A stretch of DNA of 64,000 nucleotides from Orthonyx spaldingii (Eukaryota; Chordata; Aves; Passeriformes; Orthonychidae). A program made the translations under genes and the position numbers. The DNA lies in assembly GCA_013397795.1 (NCBI GenBank), contig VZTJ01000294.1, positions 2,327,924 through 2,391,923 of the forward strand, read 5' to 3'. This document shows, one piece after another, positions 11,211-23,621 of the stretch (positions within the stretch are counted from its first letter, which is position 1; every line of letters begins with the position of its first letter). A model generated the notes under the pieces. It did not search any database and was not told the DNA's origin. It saw only the letters and a list, made by a program, of their open reading frames with translations.

Positions 11211-14200
11211 ATTACCACTGTGTGATATATTTTAGGACATATTTAGGAAGAAGAGATTTTACCATCTTTCATCATTATTTTTCTTGTGCCCAGAGAGCGT
11301 TTCTGAATTTACAGGCACCAGCATAAACTTTGTTAAGTGATAGTCCACCTGCTTAAGCCAAACACCTCTCCTTTCAAAAGTTAGCAGAGCTAATTCCTTA
11401 CTGCAAAGACTACTTCACACTTTTAGAGCATTCTTTACCTGCAGAACCTGTGAAAGCTTTACAAATTAGAGCTTTGCAAATCCAAAGTGCTGAACAGCTC
11501 TGGGATATGACCCCCTCTTCCTCCTTCAGTGACTGTGGTTTTAAGGGGCTCTGCGAACACCAGCAGCCATGCAAATGCCTGTGCTCATGCAGGATCCAGT
11601 GCCAATTCCTATCAAGGCTCTTGTAGCAGAGATTCAGCACTTTCCAGGGCTGAGTGCGTTCAATGTTATTTGTGAGAGGGTTACAAACATTGTCTTGTAC
11701 CTCTAGGCACAAATCCCTGGGTGTGAAGGAAACACCAGTGTATCTGTAAGGGCCATATAAAAAGCAATACACAACTGAGGGGTAAATGTCCTAGATCTCA
11801 GTTTCATTACCCTGTGAATAAATGTACTGATTGCCCCATTATTTAAGTAACTCTCATTCAGGGGCCACAGAAGAAGGTAATAAGTTTTCCTCCAGAGAAC
11901 TTACTGTAAGGAACTTTGGCTATGGAGTGAGCCTTGGATCTGTCAACTTGGTTGTGTAGATAGAAATTAGTGCAAGAGTTGAGAGGTGATAGGACCTGTC
12001 TGTAGGACCTCTTGCATTGGTTCAGTCCTGGTCCAGTTGCTGATTGTCTGCCAGAAAATATTCCCTAACAGCACAAATCACCACTATTTTTTGTGTGTAG
12101 CACACTGCTTTGTCTCCATTTGAACAGTCGAGGTCTGTCAGTGTTAACAGTTTTGTCCCAGTCAACTAGAAAGAATATATTCATTCCTTATATTCCTTAA
12201 AATATCTTTCTAGAAATCAAATAAAACAATGTTATTACTTGAAACTAAAAAGGCTTTTAAGTAGCAGTGCTTTAAAATACAATAGTTCAGATTTGTCTGA
12301 GATTTCATGGGTTCTGTAATAATGCAGCTGTTTTCCTCAGGGTGTTCTCACAAATTCATAAAAAAGTCTATTTGTTATGAGCATTCTGAAACCCCAAGGA
12401 AAGCAGCTGTGTTTTTGACAAACTGGGCCGCATTTTCAACACCTCTAGCAAAAGAGACATTTATAGAGGAATTTTATGCCTTATATATCCATGAGCAACG
12501 TATTTCTTAACACTAACAACATACAGTGCTCTTAGCAGAAGGATACGCAGCAAAGCAGCCAAAGTGAACATCGAGTTGAGCCACAATATGAAATTAAAGC
12601 CCTGACCTCCAGCAGAAGACTTGCCCTCAACTTAAAATATGCCACCCAGAGCGAACTTAAAGACCGCTAGGGAAATCACTGCATGATATAGGCATGTTAG
12701 ATGTGAACTTTTCAGGTTTTTAAATCCTTTTCCTTTTTTTCGTTGTTTTTAATGTGTTCCTGAAGCTGTAAAAGTGTAAAGAATGAGTGATGTTGTTAGG
12801 GGATCTGGGTGAATGTGCTTACCACAGTATTAATGAAATATGAACTCTGGACAAGATAGGAACTTTGTTTCCTGTGTATCCCATTCCTGTAAGGGTTTAT
12901 TTTCTTTTTTTTTTCTTTCTATCAGTCCAAAAGTGACCCAAATATAGACCCAAATATAATTATTGCTGCTTTCAGATTTGTACAAGTTTCATAGAGATTT
13001 TGGTCTGTACATATTTTTATATAATAAAATTTTTCTACATCTGCTCAACCATATTTGGTCCTTCCTGGTTTTCATTCCTTGGTGTTTTACAGACCCATTC
13101 TTTATGTATTAAACTCATATTTCTCTAGCATTTTTCATAAGTATATATTTTATTACTAGAGTTTATCCATTGTTTTTAAAGTTTAATTTTTCAGTTCTCA
13201 AATTAAGTTTCCCACTTAGACAATCCCTCTGAAGTGGGATTAATTTAGACTGTTCTCAATATGCTCTTCTTCCCCATATTTTAATATTAGTATGGAATTT
13301 ACTCAGATAAATGTATTGTCATTTCCTCTTGAAACATCTGTGCATCTAGATGTCACTAAATTTTCCAGGTGAGTTGTGGCTAATCCATTTCCTTTTAATG
13401 TCATCCTTTTAATGCCTCATTCTTTGATCCTGGTCTCTTGAGATGTGCTTTCTCCTTGTCACTTTCTTTGATGTTTATCTCTTTATCTCTTTCTCTTATT
13501 GTACTCAACTTTCTGAGTTCCATCTGAGTTACATCTCCTTTTCACTTTCCTTCATCTTGCACTTGCCACTCCATTGCAGGGCTTCATCCATCAACTCCAT
13601 GCTCCAACTCCCCTTTTTTGGCCTTTCAGGGGAGCACTTATCTGCTGGGTCTTTTGATCCCAGTCTATAGGCTGTTTAATTTCATTTCATAGATCATTCT
13701 TCTTTCTTAGTTGTCCTAGTTTCCCATGCAAATTAATTTTATTATTCCCTTATATCTAGCTCTTCTGTTTTCACTTTTTAGTTGCTCTTGGCCTCAGTTA
13801 CCTTGGTGTCTGCACAATGCCAGGTTCCATCCTCACATTCCTGATGGAAATAAGTGAGCTACATTCCGATTTTTCTCATTAGATGATAAAGAAGTCTACT
13901 CCCTTTATGTTTGCTCAAAAGGTAGGGTCATTCCCTAAGCCACTCATTTTACCCATTTTAATTTCAATAACAATGTTTCCATAAATGTTAATGCTCGGGG
14001 AACTAGAATTTTGTTTCTGTTGCTGTTTATTAAGTTTACCAATTCCTGAATTTGGAATGCACGTATGAAAATTGAAAAATAAGACTTTTTGTATTTTAAT
14101 GAAAGAATATGAACACAAATGAGATAAGTGCTGAGACTGACACTCTTGCTATCTCTATAGCACTCAGCAAAATGCTTGAAGAAGACACAAGGAGTCTTCT

Positions 14201-16200
14201 GCTTCCAGTTCCAAGCATAGGTCAGAAGTCTGTAATTACATGGAAATTGCCATTTTTAGAGGTGAACCCTAAGGAGTATTGGCACTACTCTATCTTCATC
14301 CTTCCATTTGGTAACGATTAGAAGATATTGTGGATGGGTTATCAGAAGAAGCCTCCTCTGAGAAGTTAAAAAGTCTGAGACAGGCCCATATTTTGGAATG
14401 TCGTTCTTTTATTTTTTATTGACAGATGTGTGGAAGTCAACAGCAAGACTGAGAGAGGCCTTAGCTGATTTAAATTAGTGCATCTCTGCTTAAGTTAATA
14501 AATTTACAGTAACATAAAATATCCTAATTTTAGTCCATTAAATATAGTCCCCATTTTTGAACCAATTCTACTAGAGAAGAACTAAAATCATGCTTTCTCT
14601 TAATTGGTCTCCATTGATTCAGCAGGAATTAAAGAGTGAGAAAAGAATGTATTTCTTAAATTTACATTTGTAAATACTGTCAAATGCTCTTAAATGGAAA
14701 TTACTGTATAAAAAAAGGCATGAAATTTAAGTGGACATCTTAATTACAGGTTTGCAGCATAAGTTTCCCCCATTTGTATCTGCTCTTGAAAAGGAGAAGA
14801 GTAGGAATATTAAAAACTTTAGGGTCAGATGCGGTAAATTAGTGAGCTGTATGAATGGCCTAATGCAAAGTGATATTAGTGCAGAAATTCTCATTAACTT
14901 CGGTAAGATTTGAATCAGACTTGAAAGGTCTTAAAGGCTACACAGCAGAAAATATTTGCAGGTAAAATCAATGTATTCTAAAGCATGGTGTACGTGCCTG
15001 CAGTTTACTCCTGTGAGTTTTGCCACTAGAAAGTCTTTGAACAATTTCTTTAATTCACTTCATGTTGGAGAGTATGGGGTTCTCAGCTCCAGCTAATCAC
15101 TTTTTGGTATTTTAATAATTGCCTAGGCCAGCAATCTCTTCATGAGGTAGAGGTAGCACAAAATGGTAAAATAGTAAATAAAAAGTAAGAATGGAAAAAA
15201 ACCAAATAAGCATTTATGGAAAACTGCATCATTTTTTATTTTTTGAATTCTTTGTTTTCTGTTTTCACCTCTTGTAAGAAACAGGAAGGAGACATAATCT
15301 GGAAAGAGAAATAAAAGTCTGATAGAAGCCACTCACACTTTCACTCTTATTTGTAGATTAAGATTATTCACATTAAGAAGGATGAGTTAGTGGGATGAGT
15401 CAGGGGAGTTAGTGGGGGACTGTATAGAAGAACAAATCCAGACCTTTCCAAGGTATGACTTGGCAGTACTCAGTGCCTTCCTTACTGCTCTAAAGAATTT
15501 ACTCTCTCAGTATTTCTTCTAGAAGTGAGGAAAAAAACAAAAGAGGTGGCGGGAAGCATTATTAATAATTACATATAATGCAATTATATCATATGTTATT
15601 TAATTATCTAGTTAATAATCCAATTATTTCATGTCAAAGAGACCCCTCTAAACTGTGTCAGTTTTCACATTTACACTGTCCAAGGAGCTCTTCCATAGAC
15701 CTTATCAATAATTTAAAATATCCTTTCATTAAAACTATATTGTTTTTAACAGGAAACTCTTAAACAACACTTTAGTGGGTAGTGAGAAGTGATCACAATC
15801 TTTATTTTCTTGTCAGAGAGCACATTCCACTTAAACTGCTTGTAATGTCGTGCTCTGATGCTTACAGTTATACAGATATGTGCTTTATTATATCATTCAG
15901 TAGTTTTACAATAATAAAAATTGATGCAAGAAAACTGGAAGATGACCTATAGTGGATTTCTCTTATAAATGAAATATCAGCCAATTAAATAGTGAGGATA
16001 AGGGGGAGAATAAATTAGTGTTCTTGTTATCTGTTGAATATTGAGTCTATCTTGTGAATTGATTTAAGCAGTGCTTTCTTAAGAAAAGACAGGAAGTGGT
16101 CAGAAAATCCAAGAATATTCAATGTTGTGTCTGTACAGGAAGGCAGAATTAAGTTTCCTAACTTTTACTGGCTCATTTCATACTCTTAGGAAGGATTTCC
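11211..16200. other. Unique non-coding sequence
   Basis: No gene is supported. The 120-codon minus frame at 11410-11772 is the longest and has no recognisable domain. From about 13380 to 13780 the plus strand is rich in pyrimidines (see findings). At 14715-14960 there is an AT-motif-rich stretch that could be a conserved element (see findings). Nothing else stands out. Confidence 0.5.
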
Positions 16201-16767
16201 TAGCATGTTAAAGTGTCAGGGGCTGTACAGAGCTCCTGACATTGCTGTTTGCAACCCCGTTACCATGCCAGGCATCGCTGATCTCTGTGGAGAGCTTGAG
16301 CTCTTGAGGCAAAGGTACCCAAGTGCAAAGCACTTTGATTCATGACCCCTGCAGCCTCCTACTGACTAGGAAATTACTCAGGAATGCTTGTGAGGCTGGG
16401 GATTTTGCCGGTGGAAATCAGAGGGTTGGAGGCTGTGTCTGCACTTAGATCTCAAAGGACAAGCTTGCAGGGATCTGTCACCCAGCTGAGCCCAGATCTG
16501 TCACCCAGCTGAGCCTGCCCTGTGGCCACCTGAGTGCTCAGACCACTCCCCAGGCTGTGCCCAGCACAGGCTTCTGGAGAGCCTTGAGCTGGGAAGCAAT
16601 CCTGGCTCCCATCACACCACGGGAGTGGCCATGAACCAAAGCAGGCTGCAAAGCACAGCAGAACTGCCAGCTTCCAGTGGTTCTGGTTGGGAATTCAGGC
16701 CATGGATCAGGCTTAAGTGGCTGCCCATACACACAGTGGCCCTGGGGCTGCACAGCAAGCCCTTAAA
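16201..16767. other. GC-richer unique block before a CR1 copy
   Basis: This block is visibly richer in G+C than its surroundings and keeps several CpG. It contains the duplicated 21-mer listed separately. Frames on both strands (for example minus 16538-16753 and plus 16625-16834) are open only because GC-rich DNA has few stops. I see no splice-flanked exon. It may be 5' sequence of the adjoining CR1 or unrelated DNA; I cannot align it to a CR1 body. Confidence 0.4.
16472..16515. repeat. 21-bp unit repeated twice, period 23
   Basis: A 21-base unit beginning 'gatctgtcacccagctgag' occurs at 16472-16492 and again exactly at 16495-16515, separated by 'ca'. Identical copies imply a recent tandem duplication. 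Confidence 0.95.
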
Positions 16768-16920
16768 CTCACCATCCCTGGACGTGTTTAAAAAAGACTG
16801 GACATGGCACTCAGTGTCGTGGTTTAGTTGGTGAGGAGGTGTTAGGTCATAGGTTGGACTTGATGATCTCAAAGGTCTTTTCCAACCTAATTCATTCTGT
16901 GATTCTGTGATTCTGTGATA
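16768..16920 (+). mobile_element. CR1 LINE 3' end with octamer tail
   Basis: A plus-strand CR1 3' terminus. It shows 'caccatccctggacgtgtt', 'aaaaaagactggacatggcac', 'tcagtgtcgtggtttagttg', 'ataggttggacttgatgatct', 'caaaggtcttttccaacct' and then about three ATTCTGTG units ending at 16919. The repeated octamer marks the true 3' end of the element. It is severely 5' truncated with no coding part. Confidence 0.96.
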
Positions 16921-19559
16921 AGTGATACAGGCAAGGGGGTCACTGGACACATCCTGCGCTCCGAGGTGTGTAACCCATACGCATTATATGGGAATACCTT
17001 CAGCATTGTCCTTTCTCTTGGTGTAACTGCCTTCCTAACAACTATTAACACACTTGGTAAAAAACCCATAAACATGTAGCAAAGTTTGGAATAAGTGCTG
17101 AAAACCCCCAATAATAGCAATAATAATAAAAGTCTCCTTGTTTTGCAGCACATGCTCCAGCAGTGAGGTGGCGTGTAGGGACAAGGTGTCTCCCAAAGCA
17201 TCCAGTTATAGTGAGAGATGGTTGCTGTGTTTGATTTACTTTTCTAAAAAGTTATTCAGATAAAGGCAGCTGACATCTGGTCTTTCTGAGCTGCCTAATT
17301 CCTGTCCTGTTGAGCCCATTGTTTAACAGTTCAACTGAAAATGCTGTCCCTTTTTGTTATACCAGACTTGGTAGGGTGACGTTTGTATTTTTCATGACAT
17401 ATGTAGAGACTGTGTGTCAATGTGTGCATGCGTATTTTTATGACAAATGACTGGGGAATAGATTTCAGTAGTATTTTTGCAAAACTGTAAAATTATCTTG
17501 AGAGTCATTTTTTGTGTTACTGTATGAAAGGCAGCACACCGATGTTTCAAGGACAGTGTAAATAATTCAAAACAAATTTCAGCACTCAGATTTAGGATAA
17601 TATTCATGCTTTTCACAATAATTAAACATGCAAACTTATCATGTTTTGTTTACAGAATAAATTTTTAATATATATTAAATAAAATCTGTTTCATCTCAGT
17701 AAATATATCCCATTTTAAAACATTAATTTCCACTTTGTTTGTACCAATACCTTTCAATATTTAATAGATCAGTTTTTGTCTGTGAAAGAATTACAATCAA
17801 AGAGCAAGCATTTTCTATTTCAGATTTACAGCACTGTACAACATAGGGCAGCACCTTCATTTCTACAATTCAGAGGGTAAAAAGTTTTCTTCATTTACCT
17901 ATTGATCAGTTGAATGAGTTTTTATAAAACAAATTCTGTAACACTGTCCAAAAGAAACTGATGATATTGTTATAAACCTGTAGTCAACAAAGTTTTGTTA
18001 TACCAGCTGTAAATTAAATAATGAAAAATTTCCATTTAAACATTCTTTATAAATAAACAATTGTTTTCTCCTTTAAATAAATCAGTTACCCAGAATGGCA
18101 GTATTCTTAAGACTCGTTTATACATAGTCATGCATGCAGAATCATAGATTGTATTTCAACATCAGAAAACCATTTTGTTTGCATTCTGCAATTTCAGTAG
18201 AGCCCTAACCCTAAGGCTGGAGCTTTGTGACTCCCTTAGTTCCGATTGGATGTTGTGACTCCCTGGCAGTTCTATAGATAGGCCCATCCTTACCAAAGCA
18301 CAACACAAAGTACTTGGAAAACTGACTGGTTTAGACGTTCAATCAAATCTCATTATGCTTTAGAACTGGGAAAATTGGGGCTGTTTGGGAACATACAATT
18401 TGAAATTCCAGATTGCCACTTAACACAGGGAGTTTTTCATTGTTTCAGGAAACTTTGCTGAAATCATTCAGGTTCATATCAAGTGTCTTATTTGATCCCT
18501 TCAGACAGATTTAAAATTACTACTGGCTAAATTATTTTCTTCTTTTTCTTAAGATGTCTCCTATGTTCACTTTAAAAGATCTCCAATAGAACCATTTTTT
18601 CCCCAGTATTTTTAAAAAGCTTGAAAGTTTTTTCAAAGGGTGCTATGAGCAAAGGAAGGGTGTGGAAATTGAACAAGTTAAAAAGAAAAGTTCAGTGACT
18701 TCTGCAAAAGGAAAATCTTCTGCTGAGCTCCAGGAAGTCTAACATAGTTTCAGAAAGCTTTTTTTCTGTAATTCATTATCTGACCTGTTACTGCATTGTA
18801 ATATTTATGAACTTATCTGATACCTAAGCCAGATTTTGTAGGAAGTATCAGGAATCCTTCATTCATTTAAAGGTCAGAAAGAGGATTATAAAGATCATGG
18901 GTTTCAGAGCCGTTGCTGACAATAAACGTTCAGTGCTACTACTATTTGTCATAGTGCAGAACAAGAGAAAAAGTCACAGTTTTATTTATAGTAAGACCTT
19001 CATTTTCCTAAGTCTAAACCTGGATATACTAAATAATTTTAAAAATGCAAAATCTGAAAGAAATTACCATCTCTTATTTTTAGACCTGGATGTTTTTTTA
19101 GTCTTCCATGTAGTATTTCCACAGCACTCAGGACTACTTTTTCAATCAGTTATATTAAAACAATAATTTTGTGTTTATGTGGATATTTATATATTCCTAC
19201 ATCAATTTTAGAAGGTTCTGAGACCTTTCTTTTGTGAACAATGACTGCGAAATAAGGCATTAATGGTAGTTCCACAAAGGCTCAGCCTATGAGTCTTGTG
19301 CTCTGAACAAAGACTTTTTTTTCAAGTTAATCACCTAAATAATGTCATCTTATGAAAGAAGGAGGGAAGAAAAAGTCTTAAGGAAAGTCAGGACAATTGA
19401 TAAAAGAAATAAACCTTCAGACAGGGTTGGTTGGTTATGATTTTTTTCTATTATATTAAAAAAAAAAAATGTCTAAAAGAGGAGAACTGTCTTGCAGTAA
19501 TATGTCAACTTGGGTTGTCACATTTAAAATATTTAAATAAATATTTAAATTGCTGTGTC
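16921..19559. other. AT-rich unique non-coding sequence
   Basis: No gene or transposon is recognised. Frames are at most 104 codons without exon signals. A 12-A run at 19458-19469 lies about 90 bases upstream of the next CR1 copy. Confidence 0.55.
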
Positions 19560-19708
19560 TGCCCCATCCCTGGCAGTGCTCAAGGCCAGGCTGGATGGGG
19601 CTCTGAGCAACCTGGTCTCATGAAAGGTGTCCCTCCCTGCCTGTGCCAGGGGTTTGGAGACAGTCTTTACGGTCCCTTGCAACCCAAACCCTTCTGCAAT
19701 TCTGTGAA
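19560..19708 (+). mobile_element. CR1 LINE 3' end, different subfamily
   Basis: A plus-strand CR1 3' end of the 'aggccaggctggatggggct' type. It reads 'catccctggcagtgctcaa', 'ggctctgagcaacctggtct', 'gaaaggtgtccctccctgc', 'tgccaggggtttgga', 'acggtcccttgcaacccaaa' and 'cttctgcaattctgtgaa'. This wording differs from the 11.0- and 16.8-kb copies, so at least two CR1 subfamilies contributed to the window. It is 5' truncated. Confidence 0.93.
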
Positions 19709-22700
19709 TTTAAGCACTCCTAAGCTGGGTTTAGAGCACCCACTGTGGACCAGGCAGGAACAGACATTGTGCTGGGGGAAAGAAAATGCATCCTAAATCT
19801 GCAAAGAGATGCTAGGAAAAAAATGTGTGTGAGGAACAAGTGTCTAAGGCTAGATCAGTCCTCCTTATCAGGCTTGAGAGCTTTGTCCTGCTGCTGATCT
19901 CTCTGGCCCTTGCACCCCTCTATCCAGAGGAGAGCTCCAAACACCCATCCCGACACACCAACTGCCTTCATCTGACAATCTAGGACACTCATCTTTCTGA
20001 GATTTTCTTGAGCCTTTTGTGTATTAGACAAGGGAACAAATAGAAGCATTTACAGAAGTGTTTTACTAACTTCTGCTATCTCAGCAGTTTCTGCTACTGT
20101 TGTTAGCATTATATCTTCTAGCAGCTTGACCTTTAAACATTAACTATCTGCCAGCATGAACCACTAAAGGAAAGAAATTGTAACTTTCTAACCCAGTATA
20201 TTTATTTTCAGAAGTGTATGTATGCACAAACACACATATGTGTGTACACACACACTGATACAAGAATTACACATAACCCTGAAGGAGATTAATATCTGGT
20301 TTAGAATCCATTAGAGTGACTAAGACCAAAAAGGAAATGTGCATTTCATGATTTCCCCCCATTTTTTTTCTGTCAGAATTATCTTCTCACTCGTACAAAC
20401 AGCTTTTCCCTTGCTATAAAATCTGCATTAGATGGCTACATTCATTATGCTACTATCAAAGCATCTCCATTTAGATGTGAATTTCTTGCTTCTCTTTGTT
20501 TTTTGCTTTACTCCTACCCAGATCTCTCTCAGTTCACTGATCCCTTCAGCTGCCTGAAGAGTTTCACAGTATGCAGGAGTTTACAAATGCAGATGTAGCC
20601 AAGCACTGCAGCAACTCTCCTCTGCCTTTTCAAACCACTGACTCTCCTCATCAATGCTATATCTGGAGAAAAATATTTTGACAGTACTTTGTATATGAGT
20701 GATATCTCTACAGTAGCAACAGGAAAACAAATAGAACTTAAAGAAACAGTTGTATGGAATACTAATGTATCTGCTCCATAAACAATTTCTCTTACTCCTT
20801 AAAGAAAATATCCAGCTGAAACCTCAAGAACTTCAGAAGGACAGAGTCACTCTTTGAACTCTTCCATAAGTAAATAGGATATTAATGGAATTGAGGTTTT
20901 ACTGTTTCCAGAGTTTATTTTATGGTCCAAAAGGTTAAATCCAGTGCAAGTAGAGCAGGGGTGATTTGTGCTCTCCGTTGTGTGGGAGTAGTCCTTTGGT
21001 CCTGACAGGACAGCCTGGGGCTTCAGTCGTCACAGCCAGGGGATATAAAACACTACTCTCTAAAAGAAACATTAAAAGGACTTGTGTCTCACACCCCAGT
21101 GCCACACCTCTGAGTTTCATTTCTGATTTATAAACATCACAATTAACAATACAGAATTGGTCTATTGCATGCTCACATCTGATTAAGGCAAGGATTTGAT
21201 TTGTAAATTCTAAAGGGACTTGAGTATAACCTAGGCCTAAGACAAACAATGTTAATACTGTGTTTGCTGTAAAATTTGTACGCAGCTATACTTTAGAAAT
21301 TTCTCAGGTAGCTAGTATTTGTGTTTCTGACTGCTAGATATGACTAAACAGTAAAAAAACAACCAAAGAAAACAGCACTTCCACCCCGTACATGTTTGTA
21401 AATGTGTTTGTTGTAAAGCAACACAATTCAAACTTGAGTTATTTATAAAGGTATCTTACAATATTTTCATTACCATAACTTGGACCTCAGTCATGATACT
21501 GTTCTTCCTCACAGTGGTCCCAAAAATAAATTCTAAGCAGGTTTATATTTGCACATTATCCTTAATAGAATTGCTTAAGTGTCCTGGCTAAAAGCTGAAG
21601 CAGAGCTTTCAGCTGAGTAGCAACTTGATGGCAATGGCTGGGAGGGACTCTGCCGGTTGAAAATGATCACATTGTGGTCCCAACTCACTAGGGAGTTAAG
21701 ATGTGATGAATCTGATATGTTTATGATGTCTAAACAATCTCCTTTCCTCCACTTGGTGCAATTTTCCCATCCTGTGTTGCTTTGCCCCTCAGCCATGTTA
21801 CATGTTGATAATCTGTAAAGATATTCAGATATCTCAGGACTGTTGATGCTTAATGGCAGGTTTACTGCTCTCTTTTAGTTTTTCATGGAACTCCTTTAAC
21901 GTAATACAACAAAGTCTACTCTTACAGGAGAAAAAACCAGTAAAAGTGTGTACTTTGTACCTGAGATGTTGGTACGTAAATGGAAATTAGAAAATTGTTT
22001 GGAGTCATTCTAAGAAGAGCACTATTATACCTGAGTTTATATCTTCATAGTCATTTCTGTATTTCTTAACCTGCAAAATTGAAAACTTTATTTGAAATGT
22101 TAATAATAATGGGATTGTTATTTCTTGCTAGTAGATTGCAAGCTGAGGATGATTTTGTACTACTGCTTTTTTTTTTTCATTAAAACAAGTAAAATAAAGA
22201 TTGTCATTTCTTGTCATCATAAGAAGGAGAGGCAAAAGAGACAAATTAATGCTCTACTGTATCAAGCAAATTATTTTTTGTGCTGAAAGAAATCAGGACC
22301 AAATTTTGACCCCTGCCATCTTTGTCAAAATCTCTCTAAACTGAAGAGTAGTTAACAACTAATCCAAACTTCAGAATTTATTTTGACATTCCTGAAAAAT
22401 GTACAAGTATTTTTACAACAGAAAGGGTCTTTGCTTTAAAAATACTTGCTTGTAGAAAGAACAGTTATTAAACCCTGCTTCTCAGAAATGTTATTCTCTA
22501 GACTTATTTAAATTCATAGAGTTTTTGACTAGGTGGCCTAGCATGTGGACTCAGTGTTTTGCATGAGTATGAACTAAATGAAAATACATTATTGTATCAA
22601 GCAGCTCAGGAATATGGCTGTTCTACAGAGCCTAGATTGCCTGGTTGGGTTGATACTGGAAAAAGAAAATTTTGAATTAGTCATCCCAGTCATGCTGTTT

Positions 22701-23546
22701 TGGCAGTGCTGTAGACTAACCTGACATCAAGGGAAGAAATCAGACAACTGCTGAATTGGATCTTTACAGGAAATATTGCTCCTGCAACCAAATTAAGGAA
22801 AAAAAATCACAACAAGCTACCAATAATCTCAAAAAAAGATAATAACTTTATGAGACTGTCTTTATCTCAAAAAGTATGAAAAATGTAAATAAACAAAACA
22901 AAAGTAGTGTATCAATGGAATCAGAAATGCTGAGTTAGTAATTTCAATTATCTAAGGAGGCAGATCGCTCTACATTGATGACAGGAAATATTTCTGTGCA
23001 GGTGCAGGGAAGAATGTTGCACACAAATATGTAAACGTCATGCAAAGCTCTAAAGTTAGTAAAAACATGAATAGTTATGACTAACTATTAAGATGGTCTT
23101 TGATTTTTAGAGAAGCAATATCTGTAAAGAATCTTTAATGCAAAGAGGACTGGCTAAATAAGGCAAAGAACAATTCACAAGTACTTTCAGGATTGATATC
23201 CCAATCCTGCCTTTGCAGTTATATGCTTATTTATTTGTTGTTAGATAGGAGATGAGTGACTGATGCATGTTTATGAAAGTGCTTTGGATCTCCAAAGCAT
23301 CTTAAACAAAGCTGCGAATCGTTCTGGCTCAAATCCATCTGGAAAGTACAGCGTGTGTTACAGTGTGTGCCCCTTGCAGCCATTTCTTGTCCCAGGCCAA
23401 CTGTGTGGCAGTAAAGCCATGGTGCAATCCAGCTGGACATCGTGAGGAACAAACAGTCAAAGTCATAAAATTAGAGGCTGGGCATTGTTGCTATAAAATA
23501 TTAAATGTTAGCCTCACTGACAATGATCTAAAAAGTTTGACTGGAT

Positions 23547-23549
<3 letters not shown>
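19709..23549. other. Unique non-coding sequence
   Basis: No gene is supported. Frames reach at most 104 codons (minus 20935-21249). Around 20215-20262 alternating CA/TG sequence includes the perfect palindrome 'cacacatatgtgtg' (20231-20244). A T12 run lies at 22167-22178. The rest is AT-rich and featureless to the eye. Confidence 0.5.

Positions 23550-23618
<69 letters not shown>
23550..23618. repeat. (AAT)23 trinucleotide microsatellite
   Basis: This is 69 bases of uninterrupted AAT/ATA repeat, about 23 units, followed by an 'acaaccaccacc' ACC-rich stretch that looks like a second decaying triplet repeat. The 96-codon frame 23363-23653 reads through it as poly-isoleucine and is an artefact. 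Pure arrays of this length are usually length-polymorphic. Confidence 0.98.

Positions 23619-23621
<3 letters not shown>

Noticed and set aside
11410..11772. 120-codon minus-strand open frame
   Set aside because: No domain, no exon signals, and cysteine/tryptophan-rich composition typical of random translation.
13307..13369. Possible short exon between 'tttactcag' and 'ttttccag|gtgagt'
   Set aside because: The donor is good but the acceptor lacks a proper pyrimidine tract, and the segment is only about 60 nt of T-rich sequence.
18203..18214. CCCTAACCCTAA, two telomere-type units
   Set aside because: Only two units; too short to be an interstitial telomeric array, so treated as coincidence.
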